From assembly GCF_018614095.1 (NCBI RefSeq), contig NZ_JAGGOY010000061.1, positions 18,506 to 82,505 on the forward strand: a stretch of 64,000 nt of DNA, given 5' to 3'. Made by a program: the position numbers and the translations under genes. The DNA is from Streptomyces sp. ISL-87 (lineage in GTDB: Bacteria; Actinomycetota; Actinomycetes; Streptomycetales; Streptomycetaceae). A model generated the notes under the pieces. That model saw only the letters and a list, made by a program, of their open reading frames with translations. It searched no databases and was not told the origin of the DNA. The first letter of the stretch is position 1. Every line of letters starts with the position of its first letter. Below, piece after piece: positions 41,710 through 50,880 of this stretch.

Positions 41710-43242
41710 CTACGCCGCACCCCCGGCCAGCACCGTTTCGACCGTGTCCGCCTGCTCCGCGCTTTTGTCCGGCCGGTGCCGCAGCACCCGCGCGAAGCGG
41801 AGCGCGACCCCCGCCGGGTAGCGCGGGGAGCGCTGCAGTCCGTCGTAGGCGATCTCCACAACGAGTTCGGGTCGCACCCGCACGGTGAAGCCGTCGTCCT
41901 CGATCGCCAGTTCGCGCAGCCGTTCGGTCTGCCAGCGCAGCATCTCGTCGGTGAGCCCCTTGAAGGTCTTGCCGAGCATGGCGTACGTGCCGTCGGCGGC
42001 CCGCGCGCCCAGGTGCAGGTTCGAGAGCAGGCCGGTGCGCCGTCCGTGGCCCCATTCGGCGGCGAGCACCACGAGGTCGAGGGTGTGCACCGGTTTCACC
42101 TTGAGCCAGTGTTTGCCGCGCCGGCCGGCCGCGTAGGTGGAGGCGAGGGCCTTGACCATCACCCCTTCGTGTCCCCGGCGCAGGGTCTCGGCCCAGAATT
42201 CCTCGGCCTGGGCCGTTTGCGTCGCCGGGTCCTCGACCACGAGACGGCGCACCCGGGAGGCGTCGGGGACGAGGGAGGCGAGCACCTCGTAGCGCTCGCG
42301 GACCGGCAGGTCGAGCAGGACCCGGCCGTCGGCGGCCAGCGCGTCGAAGAAGTACGGCGCGACGGCGAGCGTCTGCCGGGCGGCCGCCACGTCCAGCCGG
42401 GAGCCGACGCGGCTCGCGACCTCCTGGAAGGGCACCGGGCGGCCGTCCACCGTCTTCCCGATGACCTCACCGTCGAGGATGAACCGGTCCCCCGGCAGGG
42501 CCCGGGCCAGTTCTGCCACCTCCGGCAGCCGGTGGGTGATCTCGTCGAGGGACCGCGTGTAGACCCGTACGTCGTCCCCCTCGCGGTGCACCTGCACGCG
42601 GATGCCGTCGAGCTTCTCCTCCACCGCGCAGGGCCCGAGCGCGGCCAGGGCCGCCGCCACCGACTTGGCGGTGTTGGCCAGCATCGGCTGTACGGGCTGC
42701 CCCACACGCAGGGTGACATCGCTCAGTGCCCGCGCCCCCTCGGCGAGCACCGCGGCGGCAACCCGGGGCAGCGAGCCGTCCAGCATCACGGCCCGGCGCA
42801 GTTCGGCGGCCGGCACCCCGGCGGCCGCGGCCACCCCTTCCAGGGCCACCGCGTCCAGCGCGCCCTGGCGTACCTCGCCGGAGAGCAGGCTGCGCAGGAA
42901 CCGCTGCTCGGGCTCGGTGGCCGCGCCCAGCAGGGTGTCCAGGATGCGGTGCCGCTCGGCCTGTGATCCGGCGCCGGTCGCGGCGGCCAGCTCGGTGACC
43001 GCCGCGTCGACCGCGCTGACGGTCAGCGTCGGCGTCGGGGCGGGGGCGGTCTCCCGGCTGAGCGCGCGCCAGCCGATGCCGGGGCGGCCCTGCGGGAGGC
43101 GCCCGGCGAGGTACGAGATCACCAGGCCGGTTTCGTCGGCGGGCGCGGCGGCGAACAGTTCCGCGAGCAGGGCGGTCTTCCGGGACCGGGCGGAGGTCTC
43201 GGCGACCTCCCGGGACACACGCGCGACCTCGGCCAGCAGCAT
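41710..43242 (-). CDS. ATP-dependent DNA ligase
   Basis: 510 aa with N-terminal DNA-binding domain, nucleotidyltransferase domain carrying the AMP-accepting Lys in EEKLDGIRVQVH, then motif III-V-like ILDGEVIG, GHEGVMVKALAS, KHWLKVKPVH and an OB-fold with VVEIAYDGLQRSPRYPAGVA. It seals nicks using ATP and is additional to the essential NAD+-ligase of bacteria. ATG at 43242 follows GGAGGA. No Ku or LigD polymerase domains in the neighbourhood, so this is the standalone LigB/LigC-like type. Followed by a perfect hairpin terminator; preceded by a 17-bp tandem repeat. Confidence 0.9.
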   Translation of the reverse strand: MLLAEVARVSREVAETSARSRKTALLAELFAAAPADETGLVISYLAGRLPQGRPGIGWRALSRETAPAPTPTLTVSAVDAAVTELAAATGAGSQAERHRILDTLLGAATEPEQRFLRSLLSGEVRQGALDAVALEGVAAAAGVPAAELRRAVMLDGSLPRVAAAVLAEGARALSDVTLRVGQPVQPMLANTAKSVAAALAALGPCAVEEKLDGIRVQVHREGDDVRVYTRSLDEITHRLPEVAELARALPGDRFILDGEVIGKTVDGRPVPFQEVASRVGSRLDVAAARQTLAVAPYFFDALAADGRVLLDLPVRERYEVLASLVPDASRVRRLVVEDPATQTAQAEEFWAETLRRGHEGVMVKALASTYAAGRRGKHWLKVKPVHTLDLVVLAAEWGHGRRTGLLSNLHLGARAADGTYAMLGKTFKGLTDEMLRWQTERLRELAIEDDGFTVRVRPELVVEIAYDGLQRSPRYPAGVALRFARVLRHRPDKSAEQADTVETVLAGGAA

Positions 43243-43259
43243 GCGGCCATCCTCCCGCC

Positions 43260-43353
43260 GGTCGGCACACTCCGCAGGTCGGCACGCTCCACAGGTCGGC
43301 ACGCTCCGCAGGTCGGCACGCTCCGCAGGTCGGCACGCTCCGCAGGTCGGCGG
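43260..43353. repeat. 17-bp tandem repeat (about 5.5 copies)
   Basis: Unit GTCGGCACGCTCCGCAG, with two copies differing by one base each, directly head to tail upstream of the DNA ligase. No spacers, so not CRISPR. Copy number likely varies; lies in the ligase 5' leader or promoter. Confidence 0.8.
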
Positions 43354-43366
43354 AGCTCGCGGCGCG

Positions 43367-43398
43367 GGCCCGCATACCGCCGCTGCGGTATGCGGGCC
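43367..43398. promoter_or_regulatory. 14-bp inverted repeat between divergent ligase and hydrolase-ABC genes
   Basis: GGCCCGCATACCGC and GCGGTATGCGGGCC are exact inverse complements separated by 4 nt. It lies between two divergent genes (ATG 43242 and ATG 43481), so it could be an operator rather than a terminator. Confidence 0.5.
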
Positions 43399-43480
43399 GG
43401 CCGGCGTACTCCCTGAGAAGGTCGCGCAGTTCCGCCTGTGGACGCTCGGGGGCCGGAGCCCCGGCGTTTAGGGTTCCTGT

Positions 43481-46207
43481 ATGAAGCTCCGACAGCTCCG
43501 ACTACCCCGGCGCCGCCGCAGCCGCCTGCTCGCGGGGGCGGCGGCACTCGCCGTCATCGCTGGGGCCGGCACGCTGACGGCCACCGCCGCGGCCGGCGAT
43601 GCTCCGGCCGTGCACCGCCAGGACCGCGTGTTCGCCATGCCCGGCGCCGGGATCGACACCTCCTACTTCACCGCGAGCGGGGCATCGGACGGACGGCGGA
43701 AACGTCCCGCTGTGCTCCTCGGGCACGGTTTCGGCGGCAGCAAGGACGATCTCCGGGAGCAGGCCGAGCGGTTGGCCCGCGACGGGTACGCCGTCCTGAC
43801 CTGGTCGGCGCGCGGCTTCGGCCGTTCCGGCGGCCGGATCGGGCTGAACGACCCCGAGCACGAGGTCAAGGACGTCTCCCGGCTCATCGACTGGCTCGCC
43901 GAGCAGCCCGAGGTCGAGCTCGACGCGGCCGGCGATCCGCGTGTCGGCGTGTCCGGGGCCTCCTACGGCGGGGCGGTGTCGCTGCTCGCCGCCGGCTACG
44001 ACCGGCGGGTGGACGCGATCGCTCCGCTCATCACCTACTGGAATCTCGCGGACTCGCTCTTCCCGGACGACGTGTTCAAGAAGCTGTGGAGCGGCATCTT
44101 CTTCACCACCGGTGCGGCCGGTGGACTCCAGCCGGCGCAGCGCCCGGCCGGCCCGGTGACCGCGCCGGGATCATCAGGCTGCGGGCGGTTCCAGCCGGAA
44201 CTGTGCGCCATGTACGAGCGGGTCGCGGTGGCCGGCAAGCCCGACGCCGAGGCCCGGGAGCTGCTGGAGAAGCGCAGCCCGTCCGCGGTCGGGGACAAGA
44301 TCAAGGTGCCGGCCCTGATCGTGCAGGGCCAGGACGACTCGCTGTTCCCCCTGGACCAGGCCGATGCGCTCGCCAAGGCCGTCGCGGCGAACGGCGCGCC
44401 CGTCGCCGTGGACTGGGCGGCCGGCGGGCACGACGGCGGAATGCGCGAGTCCGGCCGGGTCGAGGCCCGGGTGACGGCCTGGTTCGACCGGTACCTCAAG
44501 AAGGACGAGGGCGCCGACACCGGCCCGGTGTTCCGGGTCTCCCGCTCCGGCGGCATCGATTCCACCGACGGCGTGGTGCAGCTGCGGGGCGCGACGGGTG
44601 ACCGGTATCCCGGGCTCCTCGCCGCTCCCCGGGAGTTCGCGCTGGCCGGGCGGGAGCAGACCTTCGCCAACCCGGCCGGCGGCGCCCCTCCCGCGCTGTC
44701 CTCGCTGCCCGGCATCGGCGGGCAGCTCGCCGCCCTCGGCGCCGGGCTCTCGCTGGACTTCCCGGGGCAGAACGCCCGGTTCGAGTCGAAGCCCCTGGCC
44801 CAGGAGGTACGGATCACCGGGACGCCGACTGTCACCCTGAAGGTGAGGTCGACGGCCGCGGACGGTTCGGCGGTCCTGTTCGGCAAGGTGTACGACGTCG
44901 GGCCGGACGGGCAGCAGCAGGTGCTACCGAGTCAGCTGGTCGCCCCGGTACGGGTGGAGAACGCGCAGCAGGGCGCGACGGTGGAGCTGCGGCTCCCCGC
45001 GATCGACCACGCCGTCGAGGCCGGACACCGGCTGCGGCTGGTGGTCGCGGCCACCGACCTCGGCTACGCGTCTCCGGCCGCGCCGGCCGTTTACACGGTC
45101 GCGGTGGAGAGCCCCCTGGCCGTGCCCGTCGCGGCAGCGGTACGGACGGCGTCCGCCGGGTTGCCCGCCTGGACCTGGGGGCTGCCGCTGGGCGCGCTGG
45201 CGCTGGCCGCCGGGCTGCTGGGCATCCGGCGGACCGGCCGGGGCGGCGCGGGAGCACGGGCCGGCGTGGCGCGGCCGGAACCCGCGCTGGCCGACGTACC
45301 ACTGGAAATCACCGGGCTGACGAAGAAGTACGCGAAGGCACAGGACCGGTACGCGGTGCGCGACCTGTCGTTCCGGGTGGAGAAGGGCCAGGTGCTGGGG
45401 CTGCTCGGGCCCAACGGCGCGGGCAAGACCACTACCCTGCGGATGCTGATGGGGCTGATCTCGCCGGACGCCGGGGAGATCCGGGTGTTCGGGCACGCGG
45501 TGCGGGCGGGGGCGCCGGTGCTGTCACGGGTCGGGGCGTTCGTGGAGGGCGCGGGATTCCTGCCGCATCTGTCGGGCCGGGCCAATCTGGAGCTCTACTG
45601 GCAGGCCACCGGCCGCCCGGCCGGGGACTCCCGGATGGCGGAGGCCCTGGAGATCGCCGGGCTGGGCGACGCGCTGGAGCGGGCGGTGCGCACGTACTCG
45701 CAGGGCATGCGACAGCGGCTCGCGATCGCGCAGGCCATGCTCGGGATGCCGGACCTGCTGATCCTCGACGAGCCGACGAACGGTCTGGACCCGCCGCAGA
45801 TCCGGGAGATGCGGGACGTGATGATCCGGTACGCGGCCGGCGGCCGGACGGTCATCGTCTCCAGCCACCTGCTGTCGGAGGTCGAGCAGTCGTGCACGCA
45901 CCTGGTGGTCATGGACCGCGGGCGGCTCGTACAGGCGGGCGAGGTCGCGGAGATCACCGGCGGTGGGGACACTCTGCTGGTGACGCTGGCCGGGCCGGTG
46001 GACGAGGTGACCGTCGAGAAGGTGGCGGCACTGGAAGGAGTGGGTTCCGTGGTCGCAGCCGATGACGGTCTGCTGGTGCGGCTGGAGGGTGCGACGGCCG
46101 AGGGGCTGATCGCCGAACTCGTGCGGCTGGAGGTGCCGGTGTCCGGAGTCGGGCCGCACCGCCGCCTGGAGGACGCGTTCCTCACCCTGATCGGAGGTGC
46201 GGCGTGA
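43481..46207 (+). CDS. Alpha/beta-hydrolase (X-Pro peptidase-like) fused to an ABC ATPase
   Basis: 908 aa. After a signal-like start (LLAGAAALAVIAGAGTLTA) residues 60-330 form an alpha/beta hydrolase: LLGHGFGGSKDDLREQ and nucleophile Ser in VGVSGASYGGAVSLL, with GGHDGG as the His site. A beta-rich C-terminal domain of the X-Pro dipeptidyl-peptidase type follows, then one membrane helix (GLPLGALALAAGLLGIRR). Residues 600-900 are an ABC ATPase (Walker A GPNGAGKTT, signature YSQGMRQRL, Walker B LLILDEP). So the enzyme faces outside and the ATPase inside. It overlaps the permease gene by 4 bp. The substrate is unknown. Confidence 0.85.
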   Translation: MKLRQLRLPRRRRSRLLAGAAALAVIAGAGTLTATAAAGDAPAVHRQDRVFAMPGAGIDTSYFTASGASDGRRKRPAVLLGHGFGGSKDDLREQAERLARDGYAVLTWSARGFGRSGGRIGLNDPEHEVKDVSRLIDWLAEQPEVELDAAGDPRVGVSGASYGGAVSLLAAGYDRRVDAIAPLITYWNLADSLFPDDVFKKLWSGIFFTTGAAGGLQPAQRPAGPVTAPGSSGCGRFQPELCAMYERVAVAGKPDAEARELLEKRSPSAVGDKIKVPALIVQGQDDSLFPLDQADALAKAVAANGAPVAVDWAAGGHDGGMRESGRVEARVTAWFDRYLKKDEGADTGPVFRVSRSGGIDSTDGVVQLRGATGDRYPGLLAAPREFALAGREQTFANPAGGAPPALSSLPGIGGQLAALGAGLSLDFPGQNARFESKPLAQEVRITGTPTVTLKVRSTAADGSAVLFGKVYDVGPDGQQQVLPSQLVAPVRVENAQQGATVELRLPAIDHAVEAGHRLRLVVAATDLGYASPAAPAVYTVAVESPLAVPVAAAVRTASAGLPAWTWGLPLGALALAAGLLGIRRTGRGGAGARAGVARPEPALADVPLEITGLTKKYAKAQDRYAVRDLSFRVEKGQVLGLLGPNGAGKTTTLRMLMGLISPDAGEIRVFGHAVRAGAPVLSRVGAFVEGAGFLPHLSGRANLELYWQATGRPAGDSRMAEALEIAGLGDALERAVRTYSQGMRQRLAIAQAMLGMPDLLILDEPTNGLDPPQIREMRDVMIRYAAGGRTVIVSSHLLSEVEQSCTHLVVMDRGRLVQAGEVAEITGGGDTLLVTLAGPVDEVTVEKVAALEGVGSVVAADDGLLVRLEGATAEGLIAELVRLEVPVSGVGPHRRLEDAFLTLIGGAA

Positions 46208-47070
46208 GTGCCGAGACCGAGGTGGCCGCCGGCTACCGGGCGAGCCGGACGCTGCCGCTGCGGGTGGAGGCGCTTCGGCAGTGGCGCCGCCGGCGGACGC
46301 TGGTGATGGGCGGGGTGCTGGCCGCGCTGCCGTTCATCCTGATGATCGCGTTCGCGGTGGGCGGCGGCCCGGGCGGCGGCCCGCGCGGTGGCGACGGCCG
46401 GATCACCCTCATCGACACGGCGACGGCCTCGGGCGCGAACTTCGCGGCCACCTGCCTGTTCGTGTCGGCCGGCTTCCTGCTGGTGGTTCCGGTGGCGCTG
46501 TTCTGCGGGGACACCGTGGCGTCTGAGGCGAGCTGGTCCTCGCTGCGCTATCTGCTGGCCTCGCCGGTGCCGAGGGCGCGGCTGCTGTGGAGCAAGCTGG
46601 TGGTGGCGCTGGGCTTCAGCCTGGCGGCCATGGTGCTGCTGCCGGTGGTGGCGCTCGCGGCGGGCACGGCCGCGTACGGGTGGGGACCGCTGAAGCTGCC
46701 GGCGGGCGGTTCGCTGGCCGCCGGGGACACGGTTCCGCGCCTCGCACTGGCCGTCGCGTTCGTCTTCGTGTCGCAGCTGGTCACAGCCGGGCTGGCGTTC
46801 TGGCTGTCGACGCGGACGGACGCCCCGCTGGGCGCGGTGGGCGGGGCGGTCGGGCTGACGATCGTGGGAAACGTGCTGGACGCGGTGACCGCGCTCGGGT
46901 CGTGGCGGGAGTTCCTGCCCGCGCACTGGCAGTTCGCGTGGGCGGACGCGTTGCAGCCGCAGCTGGAGTGGGGCGGGATGATCAAGGGGGCGGCGGTCTC
47001 CGTGTCGTACGCGCTGGTGCTGTTCGCCCTCGCCTTCCGGGGGTTCTCCCGCAAGGACATCGTGTCCTGA
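46204..47070 (+). CDS. ABC-2-type transporter permease
   Basis: 288 aa, six hydrophobic segments (MGGVLAALPFILMIAFAVGG; AATCLFVSAGFLLVVPVALF; LALAVAFVFVSQLVTAGLAF and others) and a basic tail. GTG start overlaps the fused hydrolase/ATPase stop as GTGA, so it is the membrane partner of that ATPase. ABC-2 permeases export drugs, polymers or lipids. A run of Gly/Pro between the first two helices (GGGPGGGPRGG) is likely an external loop. Confidence 0.85.
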   Translation: MSAETEVAAGYRASRTLPLRVEALRQWRRRRTLVMGGVLAALPFILMIAFAVGGGPGGGPRGGDGRITLIDTATASGANFAATCLFVSAGFLLVVPVALFCGDTVASEASWSSLRYLLASPVPRARLLWSKLVVALGFSLAAMVLLPVVALAAGTAAYGWGPLKLPAGGSLAAGDTVPRLALAVAFVFVSQLVTAGLAFWLSTRTDAPLGAVGGAVGLTIVGNVLDAVTALGSWREFLPAHWQFAWADALQPQLEWGGMIKGAAVSVSYALVLFALAFRGFSRKDIVS

Positions 47071-47260
47071 CCCGCCCCCGGAGCGCCTGGGCCGTGTGGG
47101 CCGTTCGTGGCAATGGGGCACGCGCCTGCTTGTGCCTGCCGCCGGGTCAGCCGCGCCCCGCTGAACAATCGCCGTCGTCACCACGTACGAACGCGCCCCA
47201 GCGGCACTGAGCGGCGCTGAGGGGCACCGAGGGGCACCGATGGGCACTGAGGGGCGACCG

Positions 47261-47450
47261 ATGGGCAGAACAGGGCTTCCGCCCCGTAGGGCATTGCTGG
47301 GCGGCGGCCTCGCGGTCGCCGTGGTCGCGCTCTCGGGGTGCTCGTCGACGAGCACCCCGAAGGCGACGACGGCCGCGCCGGAACCCCGGCCGACCACGCC
47401 CCCAGGCGGCCTTCGCCCGGCTGGTGGAGGGCAACAAGCACACGCGTGGG
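47261..47450 (+). pseudogene. Lipoprotein beta-carbonic-anhydrase remnant
   Basis: ATG with GAGGGG upstream; signal and lipobox RRALLGGGLAVAVVALSGC, then a spacer. In a second frame, beginning about 47403, QAAFARLVEGNKHTRGAS matches the N terminus of beta-carbonic anhydrases (AFARLxEGNxRW). The two frames must have been one, so there is a frameshift near the C-run at 47400, and the rest of the enzyme is missing where the convergent aldo/keto reductase ends. No zinc site is left. Before it, 47178-47260 is a short tandem tract of gaggggcaccg-like units. Confidence 0.5.
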
Positions 47451-47453
47451 GCG

Positions 47454-48401
47454 TCACGCCTTCGGTGCCGCGATCGCCTCGATCTCGGCCAGCAGTTCGG
47501 GCTCCAGCGGGCGGTCGGCGACGGCCGCGTTGGCACGTACCTGCTCGGCGGAGGTGGCGCCCGCGATGACGGAGGCGCAGCCGGGCTGGGCGGAGAGCCA
47601 GCCGATGGCCAGCTCCAGCACGCTGCGGCCGTGCTTGTCGGCGAGCGCGGCCAGCGCCTCCACGGTGTCCAGGCGCTCCTCGGTGAGGTACGCGTCCCGC
47701 CCTTCGAGCCGCGAGCCGGCCGGTACGGGCGCGCCCCGGCGGATCTTGCCGGTGAGCAGCCCGTTGGCCAGGGGGAAGTAGGGGAGCACGCCGACGCCGT
47801 AGTGCACGGCGGCCGGAACCAGCTCCCATTCCGCCGACCGCTGGAGCAGTGACCATTCGTTCTGCGCCGATACGAACGGTGCCGCGCCCGTTTCGCGGGC
47901 TACGTGGGCGGCTTCGGCGAGCTGCCAGCCGCTGAAGTTGGAGTGGCCGATGTAGCGGACCTTGCCCTCGGCGACCAGCTCGGTGAGCGCGGCCAGGGTC
48001 TCGGCGATGGGGACACCCGGGTCGGGGCTGTGGAGCTGGTAGAGGTCGATGTGGTCGGTCTCCAGGCGGCGCAGGGACTCCTCGACGGCGCGCCGGATGT
48101 AGGCGCGGCCGCCACGGGATCCGGCGGCGGGCCCGTACTCCATGTCCATCCCGGCGAAGCCGAACTTGGTGGCCAGGACCACCTGGTCGCGGCGCCCCTT
48201 GAGGGCCTGTCCGAGATGGCTCTCGGAGCCGCCGCGGCCACCGTAGATGTCGGCGGTGTCCAGGAGGGTGATCCCGGCGTCGAGGGCGGCGTCCACGACG
48301 GCGCGGGTGGCCTGGGCGTCGAGTCGGCCGCCGAAGTTGTTGCAGCCGAGCCCCACCGCGGAAACCTGCAGACCTGAACTGCCCAGGGGGAGATAGCGCA
48401 T
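47454..48401 (-). CDS. Aldo/keto reductase
   Basis: 315 aa NADPH-dependent reductase of the AKR TIM-barrel. Seen: GLGCNNFGGRLDAQATRAVV, catalytic Asp/Tyr in LLDTADIYGGRGGSE, Lys in VVLATKFGFAG, His in DLYQLHSPDPGVP, and cofactor region GATSAEQVRANAA. ATG start with GGAGGA about 9 nt upstream. Monocistronic; the 3' side abuts the carbonic anhydrase remnant. Substrate unknown. Confidence 0.9.
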   Translation of the reverse strand: MRYLPLGSSGLQVSAVGLGCNNFGGRLDAQATRAVVDAALDAGITLLDTADIYGGRGGSESHLGQALKGRRDQVVLATKFGFAGMDMEYGPAAGSRGGRAYIRRAVEESLRRLETDHIDLYQLHSPDPGVPIAETLAALTELVAEGKVRYIGHSNFSGWQLAEAAHVARETGAAPFVSAQNEWSLLQRSAEWELVPAAVHYGVGVLPYFPLANGLLTGKIRRGAPVPAGSRLEGRDAYLTEERLDTVEALAALADKHGRSVLELAIGWLSAQPGCASVIAGATSAEQVRANAAVADRPLEPELLAEIEAIAAPKA

Positions 48402-48604
48402 GCGTTTCGTTCCTCCGCACTCGTCCGGTACGTGATCGGCCAAGTGGTCAGTCTAGGCACAGCGATTGCGCGGGGCAGCGGCCAGCTGCCCATGGCCGGT
48501 GACCGGCTGCGCGGCGAGCACCTCCGCCTCGCGCCGGCCTGGATCACCGGATGACGGGTGGGCCGGTTCCGAAGGGGTTTCAAGCGTGACATAGCGTGCT
48601 CGCC

Positions 48605-50230
48605 ATGGATCAGGAGCACATACCGGGGGACGGCGAAGGCGCAGGCCGGAGGCGGTTTCTCACGATAGCGACGGGGGCGGCCACGGCCGCCGGGCTCGGG
48701 GCCGTGGCCGTGGCCGGCTACGCGAGCGGGGACGCCGGCGGGCCGGACGCGGACGGCGCCAAGCCGGGCGGGAGCCCGGCGCCGGGCGGGTCGCCCAGCC
48801 CGGGCGGGCCGCGCGGTTTCGACGTCAAGGCCGAGAACGCCCGGCCCGGGAACGCCGACTGGCCCGTGACCGAGCCGGGTCCGGCCCGCGCCATCGAGGG
48901 CTTCGCGGACAAGGTCAGCGTCCTGCCCGGCGAGTCCTTCGGGCTGCACGTGTCCACCACCGCCCCGCGGTTCACCGTTTCCGCGTACCGGATGGGCTGG
49001 TACGGCGGGGCCCGGGGCCGGCTGGTGTGGCGTTCCGAGGCGCTGCCCGGGGCCCGGCAGCCGGAGCACACGGTGGACTCCGGGACCAGGATGGTCCGCA
49101 CCCGGTGGGCCCGTACCGCCACGGTCGAGACCAAGGACTGGCCCGAGGGCTGCTACCTGCTGCGGCTCGACGCGCAGGGCGGCGAGGGCCAGCGGTTCGT
49201 ACCGCTCACCGTGCGGTCGGCGGCGGCCACCGGTCGTACGGTCGTGGTCAACGCGGTGGCGACCTGGCAGGCGTACAACCGGTGGGGCGGCTACGGCAGC
49301 TACGACGGTCCGAGCGGCGGATACGCCTCGCGCTCCCTCGCGGTGACCTTCGACCGGCCGTACGAGTACGACGACGGCGCGGGCCTGTTCCTGGTGTACG
49401 AGGCTCCGCTGATCGCGCTCGCCGAGCGGCTCGGCATACCCCTGGCGTACACGACGACCACCGACGTCGCCCGGGAGAAGCGGCTACTGGAGGGGGCGGC
49501 GGCGATCGTCTCGCTCGGCCACGACGAGTACTGGTCGCCGGAGCAGCGGGCGCACTTCACGGCGGCCCGGGACGCCGGCACCAACGTCGCGATCCTGGGC
49601 GCGAACTGCTGCTACCGCCGGATCCGCCTGGAGGCCTCCGACCTCGGCCCGGACCGTACGGTGGTCTGCTACAAGTCCTCCTACGACCAGGATCCGGGGT
49701 TCAAGCGGGGCCACCCGGCGACCGTCGACTTCCGCTCCGCGCCCGCGGCCGACCCGGAGAGCTCGCTGCTCGGCGTGATCTACGACGGCTTCCCGGTGGA
49801 CGCCCCCTACGTGGTGACCAACCCGGGGCACTGGCTGTTCGAGGGCACCGGAGCCAAGGCCGGCGACCGCTTCGCGCACCTGGTGGGTGTGGAGTACGAC
49901 AAGGTCAACACCGGTTTCCCGACGCCCCGGCCGATCGAGATACTGGCGCACTCCCCGGTGGTGTGCGAGGGCCGCCCGAGCCACCAGGACACGGCGTACT
50001 ACACGGTTCCGAGCGGGGCGGGGGTCTTCGCCACGGGGACGATGCGGTGGGTGGAGGCCCTGGACGCGAAGGGGGACGGGCGCAGCGGGAGGAACCACGG
50101 CCTGGACGCCCGGTCGGGGGCACTGACCACCCGGGTGACGGAGAACCTGCTGCGGGTGTTCGCGGCCGGCCCGGCGGGCCGTACGCACCCGGCGCAGGAC
50201 AATGTCAAGGTCGTGTACGGGGGTTCGTAG
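48605..50230 (+). CDS. Exported N,N-dimethylformamidase-beta-like protein
   Basis: 541 aa. Twin-arginine signal: RRRFLTIATGAATAAGLGAV, then a Gly/Pro/Ser linker. Residues 80-170 are a beta domain (FTVSAYRMGWYGGARGRLVW), and the rest matches the DMFase large-subunit-like domain of actinobacteria (WQAYNRWGGYGSYDGPSGGY; SLGHDEYWSPEQRAHFTAAR; ANCCYRRIRLE). Known DMFase hydrolyses dimethylformamide, but these secreted homologues are uncharacterised. The in-frame GTG at 48596 is an alternative start. No partner subunit gene is adjacent. Confidence 0.78.
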   Translation: MDQEHIPGDGEGAGRRRFLTIATGAATAAGLGAVAVAGYASGDAGGPDADGAKPGGSPAPGGSPSPGGPRGFDVKAENARPGNADWPVTEPGPARAIEGFADKVSVLPGESFGLHVSTTAPRFTVSAYRMGWYGGARGRLVWRSEALPGARQPEHTVDSGTRMVRTRWARTATVETKDWPEGCYLLRLDAQGGEGQRFVPLTVRSAAATGRTVVVNAVATWQAYNRWGGYGSYDGPSGGYASRSLAVTFDRPYEYDDGAGLFLVYEAPLIALAERLGIPLAYTTTTDVAREKRLLEGAAAIVSLGHDEYWSPEQRAHFTAARDAGTNVAILGANCCYRRIRLEASDLGPDRTVVCYKSSYDQDPGFKRGHPATVDFRSAPAADPESSLLGVIYDGFPVDAPYVVTNPGHWLFEGTGAKAGDRFAHLVGVEYDKVNTGFPTPRPIEILAHSPVVCEGRPSHQDTAYYTVPSGAGVFATGTMRWVEALDAKGDGRSGRNHGLDARSGALTTRVTENLLRVFAAGPAGRTHPAQDNVKVVYGGS

Positions 50231-50356
50231 TCTTCCGATTCCGGTGGACTTCACCCGGATGGGCTGTTTAGGATCATCATGACGGCATCGCGTGTCGGTC
50301 ACCGGCTGGGTGAGGCATGGAGGTGCCCGTGAGGTGCCTTGCGGAGGCATTCACTC

Positions 50357-50755
50357 ATGTCAGTCCAGCTGAACCACACGATCATCCACTCCCGTGACAA
50401 CCGGGAGTCCGCCGAATTCCTGGCACACGTCCTCGGTCTCGAGGTCGGGGCCGAATGGGGCCCGTTCGTCCCCGTCGACACCGGCAACGGCGTCACCCTC
50501 GACTTCGCGACCGTCCCGGCGGAGTCCATCACCGCGCAGCACTACGCGTTCCTCATCTCCGAGGCGGAGTTCGACGTGGCGTTCGCGAAGATCCAGGCTG
50601 CGGGGACCGCGTACTTCGCGGATCCGCACCGCAAGCACCCGGGCGAGATCAACCACAACGACGGCGGCCGCGGCGTCTACTTCCTGGACCCGTCCGGGCA
50701 CGCGATGGAGATCATCACCCGCCCGTATGGATACCAGGCGGACCCGGCCGAGTAG
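50357..50755 (+). CDS. VOC-family protein (glyoxalase-like)
   Basis: 132 aa: LNHTIIHSRDNRESAEFLAH, a metal-ligand-type His and Glu pattern (QHYAFLISEAEFD; GVYFLDPSGHAMEIITRPYG). GGAGG at 50343 lies about 10 nt before the ATG at 50357. Binds metal; substrate unknown. Followed by a strong hairpin. Confidence 0.83.
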   Translation: MSVQLNHTIIHSRDNRESAEFLAHVLGLEVGAEWGPFVPVDTGNGVTLDFATVPAESITAQHYAFLISEAEFDVAFAKIQAAGTAYFADPHRKHPGEINHNDGGRGVYFLDPSGHAMEIITRPYGYQADPAE

Positions 50756-50820
50756 GCACGTCCCGGCACCACTGACTCCCGGTCCCCGCACGGGGTTTCG
50801 GTCGCAGTGGCGGGCGAAAC

Positions 50821-50859
50821 GCCGCCGGGCCGGACCCTGAGGGGGTCCGGCCCGGCGGC
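50821..50859. terminator. Hairpin terminator, 17-bp perfect stem
   Basis: GCCGCCGGGCCGGACCC (50821-50837) pairs with GGGTCCGGCCCGGCGGC (50843-50859), loop 5 nt, between the VOC gene and the convergent tRNA gene; likely bidirectional. Confidence 0.85.
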
Positions 50860-50880
50860 GTCACGCGCTTCAACTCATTG

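Noticed and set aside
43260-43353. CRISPR array
   Set aside because: 17-bp units are head to tail with no spacers.
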